DNA from: Piliocolobus tephrosceles
Lineage: Eukaryota > Chordata > Mammalia > Primates > Cercopithecidae
NCBI RefSeq assembly: GCF_002776525.5
Contig: NC_045448.1
Coordinates: 107,728,233 to 107,792,232 of the forward strand
Direction: 5' to 3'
Length of the DNA stretch: 64,000 nt
Position numbers and translations under genes: made by a program
Part shown: positions 1 through 12,723 of the stretch, piece after piece
Numbering within the stretch: the stretch's first letter is position 1
Layout: the number at the start of each line of letters is the position of its first letter
The notes under the pieces: model-generated
Databases searched by the model: none
Told to the model about the DNA's origin: nothing
Seen by the model: only the letters and a program-made list of their open reading frames with translations

Positions 1-243
1 TACAGCTAACATTGTACGTAACAGTGAGAAACAGCTTTCCTGCTAAGATCAGAAACAAAGCAAGGATGTCTCCTCTCAGCACTCTTTTTCAACATTGTAC
101 AAAAGTCTTAGATAATGTGATAACACAAGAAAGAGAAATAAAGGTATACCAATTGGAAAGGAAGAAAAACTATACTCTCTGTTTGCAGATGACATGTTTG
201 TCTATGTAGAAAATCTGAAAACAAAACAAAACAAAAAAAATCT

Positions 244-556
244 AGACTGGGTATGGTGGCTCATGCCAGTAATCCTAGCACTTGGGGAGGCCAAGGTGGG
301 TGAATCACTTGAGCCCAGGAGTTTGGAGATCAGCCTGGGCAACATGACAAAACCCTGTCTCTACCAAAAATACAAAAATTAGCTGGGCGTGGTGGTGCGT
401 GCCTGTAATCCCAGCTACTTGGGAGGCTGAGGAGGGAGAATCACTTGAGCCTGGGAGGCAGAGGTTGCAGTGAGCGTAGATCTCACCACTTCACTCTGGC
501 CTAGGTTACAGAGTGAGGCTCTGCCTCAAATAAATAAAATAAAATAAAATAAAATT
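244..556 (+). repeat. Alu element (sense) inside the L1
   Basis: Full Alu dimer structure: a diverged A box and B box region, central A-rich linker, right arm, and a tail of TAAAA units. It splits the L1 ORF2 text, which continues on both sides. Its divergence suggests an older Alu (J or S). Confidence 0.9.
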
Positions 557-625
557 GAAGAGGACATAAAAAAATGGAATGGTTCATGGATTGGAAGAAT
601 CAATATCATTAAAATGTCCATAATA

Positions 626-714
626 CTCATGTGCTTTCTTTTTAGTGCTAAAGAGACTTTAGCACTAAAGTCTTTTAGTGCTGAATTCTTTTCTTTTTAG
701 TGCTAAATAATTCT
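626..714 (+). repeat. Inverted-duplication arm 1
   Basis: This block is the reverse complement of 1510-1600 with one substitution and a 2-base indel near its outer end. It interrupts L1 ORF2 text, replacing a short piece of it, so it is the inserted copy. It contains nested hairpins built on the unit TTTAGTGCTAAAG. Confidence 0.9.
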
Positions 715-1216
715 ACAGATTCAATGCAATCACCATCAAAATACCAATGACATTCTTCACATAAATAGAAAAAACAACCCTAAAATTTATATGGAACCTT
801 AAAAGACCCAGTATAGTCAAAGCTTTCCTAAGCAAAAAGAACAAAACTTGAGGAATCACATTACTTGACTTCAAATTATACTACAGAGATATAGTAACTA
901 AAACAGCATGGTACTAGCATAATAACAGATACATAGACCAATGAAATAGAACAGAGAACCCAGAAACAAATCCACACACCTACAGTGAACTCATTTTTAA
1001 CAAAGGTGCCAAGAACATACACTGGGGAAAAGACAGTCTCTTCAATGCTGAGTGCTGAAAAACTGGGTATCCATAGGCAGAAGAATGAAACTAGATCCTA
1101 GACCTCTATCTCTTGCCATATATAAAATGAAATCAAAAATGATTAAATACTTAAATCTAAAACTTCTAACTATGAAACTACCACAAGAAATCACTGGGAA
1201 AAATCTCCAGGGCTTC

Positions 1217-1507
1217 TTTTTTTATTTATTTATTTGTCAGAGTCTTCCTCTGTTGCCCAGGCTGGAGTGCAGTGGTGCATTGTCTGCCCACTGCAAACTC
1301 CACTCCTGGGTTCAAGTGATTCCCATGTCTCAGCCTCCTGAGTAGCTGAGATTACAGATGTACCCCATTACATTTGGCTAATTTTTGTATTTTTAGTAGA
1401 GGCAAGGTGTCACTATGTTGGCCAGTCTGGTCTCCAACTCCTGGCCTCAAACAATCCACCTGCCTCGGCATCCCAAAGTGCTGGGATTACAGGTATGAGC
1501 TACCACC
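1217..1507 (-). repeat. Alu element (antisense)
   Basis: Reverse-oriented Alu that starts with a T-rich tract containing TTTATTTATTT and ends at the reversed left-arm head near 1507. It lies in the old L1 just before its 3' UTR. Confidence 0.9.
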
Positions 1508-1509
1508 AA

Positions 1510-1600
1510 AGAATATTATTTAGCACTCAAAAGAAAAGAATTCAGCACTAAAAGACTTTAGTGCTAAAGTCTCTTTAGCACTAAAAAGAAAGCACATGAG
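1510..1600 (+). repeat. Inverted-duplication arm 2 (native L1 3' context)
   Basis: It lies where the old L1 3' end normally has a short AGCACTAAAAAGAAA-like stretch, here expanded by nested palindromic copies. The flanking L1 3' UTR text continues on the right, so this is the probable source of the inverted copy at 626-714. Confidence 0.85.
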
Positions 1601-2119
1601 CTTTTAAGCCATGCAAAGACAAGAAGGAAACTTAAATGCCTATTATTCAATGAAAGAAGCCAATCTGAAAAGGCTACGTACTGTATGATTTCAACTGTGC
1701 AATCTTCTGGAAAAGACAAAACTGTGGAGACAGTAAAGAGTTCAGGGGTTGACAGAGGTTAGGAGGGAGGGAGAGATGAACAGATGGAGCATCCCAGATT
1801 TTTAGGGCAGTGAAACTACTCTGTGTGACACTACAACGGTGGCTACATGTTATTGTACTTCCGTCAAAACCCATAGAAAGCACAACACCAAGAGTGAACC
1901 TTAATGTTAAATATTGACTTTGGTTGACAGTGATATGAATGTGACTTAATTGTAAGAAAAGTGCCACTCTGGTGGTCCATGTTGATAGTAGGGCAGATTG
2001 TGTATGTGTGGAACAGGGGCAAAGGAAAACTCTCTGTACTTTCTGCTCAATTTTGCCGTGAACCTAAAACAGCTCAAAAAAATAAAATCTATTAACAAAG
2101 AAATAAACTAAAAAAAAAA

Positions 2120-3130
2120 AAAAATGTCTATTAACAATAAGCAAATGCAAACTCTAGATCTGAAAAATACAGAAACTAAAATGAAGTATTCACTTAATAG
2201 GGCTGACAACAGATTGGATACAAGCAGAAGAAAGGATCAATAACTCAAAGGCAGGCCAAATTAAGTTCTCCAAGTTGAAGCGCAGAAAGAAACCAACGAC
2301 AACAGAGCAGAGGAAGGGTCAGCAAACTGTGGGCCCATGGACCAAATCTGACCTGCTGCCTGCTATTGTAAATAAAGTTTTATAGGAACCCAGACATACC
2401 AGACGTTGTTTAGAGAATAGCTGAGTAGTTGTGACAGAGACCATATGGCCTGCAAAACCTAAAATATTAAGTCTTGCCCTTTAGAAAACAGTTTGTCAAC
2501 CCTTGTAATAGAGCATCAGGACCTACGAAACAATATATTAAATGGCATGTTATACATATAACTGCAGTCCCAGAAGGAGAGGAGAATGAGAATGGGGCTT
2601 GAATGAGAATATTTGAAGAGAGAATGACTGAACATATCTTCACGAAACTCATGAGAGATGTCAACGCACAGATCCAAGAATAAAAATAACCCTAAACTGT
2701 ATAAATACAAGAAAGGCTACACCTAGAGATATCATCATCAAGCTAGAAAACAAAGGTAAAAAGATCCTAAAATCATCCAGAAAATACAATCAGATTATAT
2801 TTAGGGGAAACATAATAAGAATTGTAGCTGATTTCTCACTAGAAACAAAGGCAGCTAGAAGACAATTGAAGAACCACTTTGAAGGGTCTCCAGGAAAAAA
2901 TTCTGTGAGCTTAGAAGTCTATATCCAGTAAAAATGTCACTCAAAAATAAAGGCCAAATCAAGGCATTTTTAGACAAACGAAAGCTTAAGGCATTCATTG
3001 CGACACTATAAATAGTACTAAAGGCATTTCTGAGGCCAAAGGGAGAGAATCTCAGACGGAAGCCTGGACTACACAAAAGAAATAGAAAGGACCAGGAATT
3101 GTAAATACATGGAAAATATAAGAGATTATC
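2120..3130 (+). repeat. Old L1 ORF1-region fragment
   Basis: 2120-2310 and 2510-3130 resemble the ORF1 region of old L1M/HAL1-type elements: a glutamine/lysine-rich coiled-coil part, then a section matching the RNA-binding and C-terminal part. Stops occur in all frames. The two pieces are separated by a Charlie-like element. Confidence 0.6.
2312..2510. mobile_element. hAT-Charlie-like DNA transposon relic
   Basis: The edges carry the GGTCAGCAAACT-type terminal sequence and its inverted partner (GTTTGTCAACCC). Between them is the familiar Charlie1-like text, including GTAAATAAAGTTTTAT and a region around 2440-2480. It is internally deleted and non-autonomous, and it splits the L1 ORF1 fragment. 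The exact family name is from memory. Confidence 0.7.
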
Positions 3131-6100
3131 TTTTGTTTTTTACTTTAAAAAACACTTTGGGCCATTTAAAGCAAAATAATAAGCATGTGGAAGTAAATTA
3201 TATATAAACACTAGTGCAACAGGCAGAGAGATCAATACAATTACACCATTGCAAGTTCCTTTTATTGTCTGCATGTGAGTGATGGCTACAAGTGTATGCA
3301 TGTGTAGAAATGTATCAAGCCATAGCTTAGGATTTGTGTACTTCACTATATGTTAATTATCCTGCACTTTAGTGAAGTACTGTTACCCAAGAGAAGAGAA
3401 TGGACAGGACGGATGGAGCAGATATTTATGTTTGTCACGGGAGAGTCAGGACCTCCTGCTTGGCAGAGGCTGCTGGGAGCTGAAGATGGGATTGGCTGGG
3501 GCTCAGCCCACCTCCTGCACTGCCGAGGAGGCAGTGTTCTCTGTGACTGACTCCTGCTGGAGCCTTGGCTTTGTGGAGATCTGCGACAGGGCTTGGCCCA
3601 TGAGATGAAGAACCCAGAGGCCTGGCCTTCCTGTCCTGAGCCTGGTCCCGCTTCTGGGGACCCTCTCCTATGGTGGAGAAAACCAGAATGTCAGCCTGGA
3701 AGTACTTGGTGGCTGCCATTTTATAGAGATGGGTTCTGGAGCTCAGAGTGAATACATTCTAGAAACTGGACTGGAAACCAGATCTCCTCTTTATACTGTA
3801 GCAGCTGTCTTGGGCGCATTCAAGCTTGTCCTTCCTAGGTCCACAAATATTCCTCTCTCTGCTCTTTTCTTTAAAATCCTCATGCCACCGATGCTAAATA
3901 ACTGCTGATGGAACAAATTCATACTAAAGTGTGAGTGACTGATGCCCAGTTAAAGTCTTCCCAAGAAGGGCATGCCTAGTAACCACCTCTGAGAAACCAC
4001 TCTAATGGTGTGACCCCATTCAGCACGCAGGCTGAGGAGAAATGTTTTGGGATGAAGCAGGCAGAGCTGAGAAAAGAGTTGCCAGTCTGGAGCTAGCGTG
4101 GTCCAGGAGAGAAGGCAGGCACTGTCTTTGCCCGAACTCATCGGCTCATCTTGGACACATTCTCTGACCTCCTTGGGTCTGTTTCTTCCGTTGTTAAATG
4201 AAGGCTGGGCACTCAGATAGCCCAGGGCCCCTCAGTGCTGGTGTCCCAGGCCAGTTCACTTATAGCCTATTGGAGCTTTTGCTTTACAATCAGCAGTCCT
4301 CTGACCATCACTGGCTCTCACGACGTTCTTAGAAGCAGATTAGAGGCTTGAGTGTGTGGGTCCCCATGTCACAGGTGAGGAAATGGGGCAGAGAGGGCAG
4401 GTCCCTGGCCCGGGGCCACTCTGTGGGATGCCACTACATTCCTCCCCCTCCCCCGGCTGCCTCATGAACGGGGTAAAGGAGCCTCCCCTTCCTGACAGAA
4501 CCCACTGCTTCTCTGGTCAGCCTAGGACGGTGGAGCCCTCCCTGGGCAGGGGTGGGGGTGCAGAGCCAGCCCCACTCAAGTCCCCAGGGGAAAGTACGGG
4601 GCCCCTGCCACAGGGGCCCTTCCCTCTCATTCCTCCCCAACACGAGGCCTCCCCCAATGCCTTCACCAGCTCCCAAACGCCTCTCACCTCTGCACCTTCG
4701 AGCCTTTGGCCGGGCGCCACCTCTGCCTGCGTGCCCTTCCCTTCTTCTCTGCCTAGCACACTCTCAGCAAAGCAGCCCCCCAAGGCAGGCTGCAGCTCCT
4801 GCTCCCAGTGGTGAACGGCTGTTTTGAGCTTACCTAGGGGTTTCCCTTGCTGCCTGCAGACTTCTCTTGGGGAAGGAGCATGTCTTGTCTCTCCTGTCCA
4901 CCCACTTCCCAATGCATGGTTCCCGGCACGCAGTAGGGTCAGGACACGCGTTCTGAGCACTTCAGGGGGCTGGTGAGGCACAGTGTCCCTGAAAGTCCTC
5001 AGAGTCCAGGTCTGGCCCAGCCCCATTCTTGAGGATGGGAAGCTGGAGAGGTGGAAATATCTGGGCTGAAAGCCCAGCTGGTCACATAGAAGCTGGTGAA
5101 CTGGACACTTCACCTGATGCCTCCGAGCCTCACCTATGTTAACATGGGAGCTCAGCTCTTCCTCTGCAGCCTGTGGTGGTGAGCAGGTGAGGTCGTGTAT
5201 GTGAAGACTTAGAGCACATGTGCCTGGGACATAGGACATGCTCAACCTCTTCTTCCTGTTAATCCTCCTCTGACACCCAAGGGGCCCTGGCCAGGCCACC
5301 CAGCATCCTCTGTTTTCTCAAGGTCAGGGGAGATAAGGGCTCCAGCACTGCCCAGCCCCTAAGACGTGGTGTGGGTGCAGGTGGTTCTTGATGACAGTTG
5401 CTGGGAGCTACAGGAGAAGTGAGGAGGGCCGGTGGGCCCTGTGGCAACTTCCCACAGCTCACAGGAGGGCTGGAGCTGACCCGGCCCCTCCACTCTGCTG
5501 CAGAAACAACAGCTGCTGCTCCCTGGGCTCTGGGCGGTGTCCGCAGTAGCCTGGAGACACCACAGCCCCACCCCAGTGGAGCCCCCGCCCTGCCGTTCTG
5601 TGTTCTCCGGTGCGAGCCCCCAGCTGGTGCACACCTCTCTTTTCTTAGGGATGTAAAACTGGTTTATTTCCGAAATAAAGAGAACAAAGCCTCCTTGTGG
5701 CAATAATTATGCAGTCATAAGAGGAGACTTAATGGGCCTTCATTAAGAGGTACGCTCAGGGAATGACAGCTCTGACAGCTGCCAGTACTGACTGTCTAGA
5801 ATCACGGCGCTGCTCCCTGAGGGAGCGTCACCCCTTCCCCTGAGCTGCAGCTGCTCCTCCGGGAATGGGGCTCAGAGGAACAAAGGCCCAAGAGCCGATT
5901 CTGGAGCCGCCAGAGCCGGTCTGGTCTCTCAGAGTAGCCTCGGAGGGGTGTGGCCGCCTTTGTGGCACTTGCTGTCTGATCAGAGAAGCAACGAACATCT
6001 GCCAGGCCGGGACCTCACAGGCATCCAGGCTGTTCTGACAAATCCTTGGCCCCATTTGACCACGTCTGTGCCCGTCACGCTGCGTTTGTTCCTACTGAGC

Positions 6101-7825
6101 CGAGGCCGTATCAGAATTCTTCTTCCAACAGCCCCCCAGACAGCCAGGCTAGAGTGGCCAGGGAGTGGAGACCAGCCGTACCTTCCCCATAGAGTCCATT
6201 TCCCCTCCTCCCTGGACGGAGACCACCCTGGGACCCAGAAAGGGGTGTGAGCTGAGGAACAGCCCCGGCCACATCGCGGTGCCCTCGCGCCCTGGCGTGG
6301 TTGGGTCTATTTCCACACCTCACTTGTCTGTGGGGAGAAAGCAGTGATTCAGGCCTGGCTGAGGGGCATGGACAGACACTCAGCATCTTCCTCCTGAGCC
6401 CTGTTTCCTCTCCCTCAGGAGAGGAGTTTGAATTGCCCCCCCTCATTCCCCCAAAAGCCCAGGTAAGCCCATGCCACTGCCAGCCGGAGCTCCAGGCTCA
6501 TGGCTCAGGAAAGCCAGAGCGCCATACACCCCTTTCTTCCTGTCCCACCTGTGGCTCTCCTGGTTGATCTGTGCCTCGAAAGCATAAGGATTCATCCATT
6601 TCAGTCCCATGGATGGAAGCCGGCCCCTCTTCACAGAGTGGCACAGGGGCAGGAGTTTGAACACCCCTAGGAGTATGGCGCAGGTCACCTGTGGGATGAA
6701 GACGTGTCTGTGTCTGCAAGCGGGTGGGTGGCTGGGAGCTGGAGGATTTGGCGGAGCCAAAGATGGGCTGGGTTTGCCCATCTTAGAGTTGTTGGCCTGG
6801 AGCTCAATGCCCTCCGATGGAGGAAGGTAACTCTGGAGCTCTCACAGGCACGGGGAGGGGCAGAGGGACAGAGAGAAGAAAGGGACGTGGGATAGAGACC
6901 ACATAGCCCCTTCCTTGAGGCTGGCTGGATCTTCAGTAGTGTGGCTGGAACTCCAGGAGATGTCCCCTGAGCCCAGGAAGCAGGATCGGTCAGGAGAAGG
7001 CCCTAAGGAAAGGCTTTGGAAACCACCTGTGGCCCCCTCTCCTCTAGGCCAAAGAGAGACAGACAGAGAGGGGCTCTGGGCAGCCAGTGGCACTGAGCTC
7101 TCAGGGGCCAGGGCTGGGGCAATATTCAGGCTATACTTTCATTCCATAATGGCAACATAACAGAGTGCAGAGTGCTGGCTAAAGAGTGGGTAGCTTGAAC
7201 CTGGTTCAAGGCCAGCCTCTGGCAGCTGCCACTTTTTCTTTAGTTTAGCAGTGGCCAACCTGCGCAACAGACCCCTTACCACATGCCAACACTGGGTACA
7301 GTCTGTGTTGTAGGGGTCTTGGGAACCTGAATCTTGAATGCACCCCGTGCTCTTTCTCTTGCTGGGGACCCCTCACTGGGCTGTCTTGGGTTGTGCTCCG
7401 TTCACTGGGCCAGCTCCTCCCCGTGCCCCCAGCCAGCCTTGGCACTGCATCTGGAACTCAGATGGGGACAGTAGCAGCTTTCAGGAAACTGCCCAGTGAC
7501 AGGACTGGGCATCACACAGGGGGCGACTCATGTTCTTGTCTGTAGTTTTGACAGAATGCTTCTAAAAGTTCCTGAGAAAAGGTGCAATAGAAGAAAAGAT
7601 GTCTGCAAACGTCTTTAACGCATCCGCATGTTTAGCCGATAGAGTGGCTGCTGTATTCAACCAGGTTCTGAGTTGCAGAAAGCTGTCTCCGGGGGGCTGG
7701 CGGGTTGACCCCTTTGGCTTCCAGTTGCTAGGCAGCTCCCCTGACTTTGTGGATACCGCCCTCCCCTGCACTCACCACCTCTGCTACAACATCCTGTCAC
7801 TCAGAAATTCCAGCAACCCAACCCC
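3131..7825. other. Intergenic, no gene recognised; MIR traces
   Basis: The first part is AT-rich. From 3.4 kb the DNA becomes GC-rich, with many chance open frames on both strands and no supported splice pattern or recognisable protein. MIR-like pieces are visible at about 4140-4215 (antisense) and 4365-4420 (sense), and an L2-like piece at about 4860-4970. Confidence 0.6.
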
Positions 7826-8008
7826 ATGTGTACTAAAAACAAAAAATTAGCTGGGTGTGGTGGCAGGCGCCTGTAATCCCAGCTACTTGGGAGGCTGAGT
7901 CAGCAGAATTGCCTGAACGGCGGAGGTGGAGGCTGCAGTGAGGTGAGACAGCGCCACTGTACTCAGGCCTGGGCAACAGCGTGAAACTCCATCTCAAAAA
8001 AGAAACTC
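7826..8008 (+). repeat. Alu right-part fragment (sense)
   Basis: 5'-truncated Alu that begins at the ACTAAAAACAAAAAATTAGC linker and ends in a short A-rich tail. It is diverged, so an old copy. Confidence 0.9.
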
Positions 8009-10751
8009 CAGCAATCCTCACAAACAAACAAGCTAACGGGCAAAGGGCACACTAACAAACGGCGGCTTTGATGACCAGGAAAACACACGGAGCTCCCATC
8101 AGGAATGCGTTTTAACTAGACGTGCCTCCTTGGGGAAAAAAAGAAAAAAAAAAGAAACTCCTAGTAGGAAAAAAAGCCCAGTGCTGCTTCTGCCAAACTC
8201 AGCTCTGGCAGCAGCTGCTCCTGTTTAGAAAGACCTACATCCCAGGCATATTAAAATTTTTATTGTGATTTTATCTTATTTGTTGATGCAGAGGGTTTTT
8301 ATTTTATCTTTTGAACCAGTAGCAGCAGCGGGAGAGGGCGAAATGGGGGAGCAGCAAAGCTGGCTGGGGGTGTCCTCCCTCCTCTGCTGGGGGTGGGGAT
8401 GACGCCCCAGTCCCCTTCGCTTGACTTGCTGGCCACACAGGCCCCTGTCTTTGCCGCGGCATGGGGACTTGTGGTATTGGGAGGGAAAGAAGAAGTAAAG
8501 AGCGGATGGGGGCAGAGGAACTGGGGTGTCCGGGGTGTTTGGCCCAGAGCAAATGCAGCTGGCGCTCCCACATTCTGGGTCCGTCATCTGCTAGGACAGG
8601 CACAGTGGGAGGGGTGTGCCCTCTGCCCATCCTTGGGGAGGTGCGAATGGACTAGATCCAGTCCAACCCCCCAGCTGCAGTGGAGGAAGTGGAGGCCAAG
8701 TCCCTGCAGAGGCTGCCCAGGACCCGCTGAGCAGTGACCTCAGGGGCGGACACCCTACATGCACCCAGCACTGAGGGTATGCACACTTCTCCTGTGCTGC
8801 CTGGGAAACAGACAGGAATGACCACAGGTGACCACCCCCAGGGAAAAGGGTGAAGAAAGTGCGGAGCCCTGGCAGGGTCTCTCTGGGTGTGCAAGGAGAA
8901 GCCAGAGCGTCACAGGAACCCAGGAAGTGGGGGGGATGCGGAGCAGGACCTATTATTCCCGTCATTAAGTATCGATTCTTCTTTATGAGAAAACAACAAA
9001 TGTCTGGTGCCCGAATAGGATTATGAATTTTAAAAGATCCGGAGGAGCACCCGAGAAATTGTTCATGATTGTTGGGGGAAGGGAAACGTTTTATCTTAGA
9101 CATCTGGTGTGGCTTGAAGTGTATTTTTTGGGGAGGGTGACATGTATTATTTTTATTAAACAGTACTAGCTAAAGCGGTTACCTCTAGAAACAGAAGTGT
9201 GTTTTGTGGGAGGGTTAGGTGGTTAAGAGACATATTAGAACTGCCTGTAATACTTCTGGGTTTTTTTTTTTCTAACAAACAGAGATGCGCTGGGACAATT
9301 AAAAAAATCTTTAAGCTCCAATAATAAAGAAAAACAAAGCAATTCCTGGCTGCAGCCTGTGGCCTTTTTTCCCCTGCACACCCTGCCCAGGAGCTCAGGT
9401 CTTAGGAAGGCAAGCCCTGGCCTGCAGCTCGCCGACTTCTCAGCGTCTGTGTGCTGCGGCCAGGGCATCTCGGCACCTGGATCCCAGCTCCATGGGGCTC
9501 CAGGAAATCCCAGGGGACACAGTGGTTACTTGATCCTGCTGTCCGCTGTCAGAGGAGCACGGTGGGAGCCCAGCTCCCCAGCAATGCATGACACTCCTGG
9601 CACTGGTCCCAGCCCCGCAGACAGACAAAGCACCATCCTAGTCTCCAAAGTCCTCTAAGTCCCGGTCATTGTGTGCTTTCCAAGGGAGCCCTGGTGGACC
9701 CTGAGCCAGCCGTCCGCGCCTTTGCCCAGGGTGAGCTCTGACTCAGCTCTCTTGCTCCTTCCCCTCACCCAGGGCCCCTCTGGTTCCTGAGGCTGAGGGA
9801 CATGGGCTTGTGGGGGGAGGGTTCTTGGGGGAGGCGTCCCAGGCCCATTCCCGGTGCCAAGCTCCCCTCCCTCTCCCCCCATTCCCCCATCCCCTGTGTT
9901 CCTCAGTGCCTGGCAGGTGGCATTGTTCAGCACCTGACAGCTCTCTCCACTCCCACAGCGCCTGCCTCCTGTACTGTTGTGTCAATTTGGACAGCTGTCA
10001 AGCCAGCTCTGAAACACACCCAGCCTTCCCTACCCAATTCTGGAGGCCCCACTCCGCTCCAAGCAGCCTGGTGACCTTGGGTGTCCCTTTTCCCGTCTGG
10101 GCCAGGGATCCCACCTGGGTTGAAGAGAGCAGGGGCAGCGTGGTGCAGCAGGAGCCTATTCCCATACCGTGCGCTGGCTGAGAGCTCGTTCCCCCTGGGA
10201 CATGAGAGATGCACCACCTTCCTGCCCAGCTGGGCAAGAACATCAGGAGAGCCGAGGGTTCCAGGAGGCCTGGACGAAGCAGTGTTTTCAGTAATGCAAT
10301 ATGCAGCACTGACCAGCGCCTGCAGCATACCAGGTGCAATGCTAGGGAGTAACAGATCACTGAGAAAGGCTGAAGCACTCAAGGACTCACAGTGCAGCGG
10401 AGTGGCCAGCAGACAAGTGACTGGAGAATGATGTGAGAAATTCCACAGGGAAGACATTTGAAGGCATGGGGAGCTCAGAAGCCTTTGCAGAGGTCGGGGC
10501 ATTTGAGTTGGGCTTTGAAGGATGACTAGGAGTTCACCAATTCGAGGAGACTAGAGGGGCCTGGCAGTTAGCAGCCAAAGCAAAGAGAAAACAACACGTT
10601 TCACCCAGAGAGGCATCAAAAGGGCAGTGGTGGAAAACGAGGCTGGAAACACTCCCCAGATGGTGTTGAGCCTTTGTCTTTGTTAAGGTGCTTTTGGCTG
10701 TCAGTAAACAAAGTCCAATAAAGTGTATAAACACCCATCATGTCTTGCTGT
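8009..10751. other. Intergenic, no gene recognised
   Basis: Mixed composition with A-rich patches near 8137-8157. About 10420-10600 resembles an old MIR/L2-class or other ancient repeat. Open frames on both strands give low-complexity or Pro/Ser/Gly-rich peptides without known domains. Confidence 0.5.
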
Positions 10752-10840
10752 GTGATATTGTTTGGATGGTCCCTCCAAATCTCATGTTGAGATGTAATCC
10801 CCATAACTGCCAGAGCCTTGAATGCCAAGACACTTAGGCC
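10752..10840 (+). repeat. MaLR-type LTR 5' fragment
   Basis: Text resembling the start of MST/MLT LTRs: a TGATATTGTTTGGAT-like head followed by an AAATCTCATGTTGA stretch. Only the first part is kept. It is an ancient non-coding relic. Confidence 0.55.
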
Positions 10841-12715
10841 ACAGTGGGACGGAAAACCATGAGGGCTCAGGGCCCAGGGCGTCTGGTTGAGAAGGAGGCA
10901 CTGATGTCCGTGGTTGCTCCCAGCACCTCCCCTTTGAGTCCTCACTCTGCTCCTAGGAGGCAGCAGCAGAGCTGTGTCTGAGCTGCAGCCCATGAGGTTC
11001 AGGCTGAGGATGGATCAGCGACACGGGCAGCAGGACCAGAGCAACAGCCTCATGGATTCTGGCCTTTCCCGAGTCCCCAGGGAGAGGGCGCTGCACCAGC
11101 AGCACTTTGCAGCAGCCTGGAGGAGCAGAGCTGGCCTTGTGCCCTGTGGAGTGCCACATGCAGGCCCTAGGCGGCCGTGCTGCACAGATGACCTCGTCGA
11201 ATCCTCAAAGTGTCCACCTCCTAGAGCGGACACTATCACTACACCCACTTCACAGACGAGGCAACTGAGGCCCAGCGAGGCTCCACACACAGCTGAAAAG
11301 CGCAGGCAGAGGGAAGAAAGCAGGACTTCTGCAGGCACCTGCTCCCACCCTATGCTGCCTGGGAGGCTGGGGCTGTGGGGTGGGGGCTCCCTCCACCTCT
11401 GAGACCCCTTCCCTTGCAGGGCATAGCCAGTGAGTGCTCTGGGCTTCCCACAGATATAGGAGAAAGAAATCCACTTCCATGGTATTCAGGTGCTGTTACA
11501 GCCGAAATGGATCCCAGCACACCTGAGCCCCTTACCCTTTGGAGTCCTGTACGGTATGGCCAAGTGCTGTCACCACACCGTCTCCCACAGGACCCGCCAA
11601 CACCCACAGGATTCCCTAGGCATCCTCACTTAGCAAGTAAGAGGACCGAGGCTGGGCAGTGTTCAGGTGGCCCAGAGCCAGGTGCCATGCAGTGGCTTCA
11701 GCCATGGGGCCCTCTGCCCTCATTCAGCCTGTTTCCCCAGATGCTTGAGTGGCAGCATTTGTAAACTGCTTATTTCTGAGTTCTTTGCACACATGTTGAA
11801 GCAGAATCTCTAGTGACAGGCCCAAGAACGTGCATTTTTCCGAGGTCCTGAGTGAGGCTGAAGAGCCGAACTTGACGGAGGCAGAGAGAAGGGAGCTTTC
11901 CAAGGCCACACAGCCAGCCAGCGGCAGAGCTGAGGTCAGAGCCTAGACCCGACTAGATCCCAGGCCATGTTGGCTGGGGTTGAAGTGAGCATTGGATCCT
12001 GGGGCCCCCAGAGCTACAGGCGAAGGGGTTGAAAGGCCTAGGGGCTTGGCTGGGCTTCGAGGGCTGCCCAGTTGGTGCATTCCAGGCCAGAGCCTGTTCA
12101 TCCTGCCCTGGGGCTGGGATTGCAAAGCCAGCAGAGCACTTGCTGCTCCTCTGGGCAGCTGGGACAGCTTTGCCAGCCAGCGCACACTCTTTGTCCTGCT
12201 GGGAATATCCAAACCCTGCTCAGGCAGGTTCTTGCTCCTCAGAGGCTCCCAGTCTCAGCTCCTGACTCTGGCCACTGGCTCCATCCTGGGCTCTAGGCTT
12301 CTGCTGCTGCTCCCAGGGACTGCCAGCACAGAAGGCTCTCAGTAGTTAGTGGGGAAAACACTAATCTGGGCGAAGAATCCCTGGGCCAGGCACCTGGCCC
12401 TACTCTTACCTGGCCAGGTGGTCTTGGGCAAGTCATGCCCTTCCCTGGACCTAAGGCCTGACCTCTGGATGGCCTGAGATTTGGCCTCATCATCCAGAGT
12501 TGAAGGTGAGTGCTGGTGGGCTCTACTCCTCTTCTCTAGGTGAAGAATCTATTCATTCATTCAGTCATTTGACATTCAACAAATATGTATTCAACACTGA
12601 CTTTGTGCCAACTTCTAGGCACTAGGATACCACAGGGAGCAAACCCAGCAGTAATCCTTCCCCCTTTAGAGCTGATGTTCTAGGGGACCCATGTGCACAG
12701 GGTGACATCATTAAG
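10841..12715. other. Intergenic with MIR relics
   Basis: MIR-like stretches at about 11225-11290 (sense), 11860-11945 (sense) and 12395-12490 (antisense), and an ancient repeat tail with ATTCATTCATTCA at 12550-12640. No gene recognised. Confidence 0.5.
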
Positions 12716-12723
12716 CATTCTGA

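Larger units (their letters stand above)
1..2118 (+). repeat. Old L1 (L1M-type) 3' half, interrupted
   Basis: The stretch reads as the end of L1 ORF2 followed by an old L1 3' UTR and an A-rich tail near 2110. Recognisable parts are the reverse-transcriptase region at 1-222, ORF2 tail at 557-625 and 715-1210, and 3' UTR at 1507-2110. Two Alus split it, and an extra block of about 90 bp (626-714) replaces a few bases of the expected L1 text. All frames are broken, so no protein is expected. The subfamily is judged by eye only. Confidence 0.8.

Noticed and set aside
4517..5299. 260-codon open frame on the - strand
   Set aside because: Low-complexity Gly/Pro/Arg composition and MIR/L2 traces in the region; no recognisable protein.
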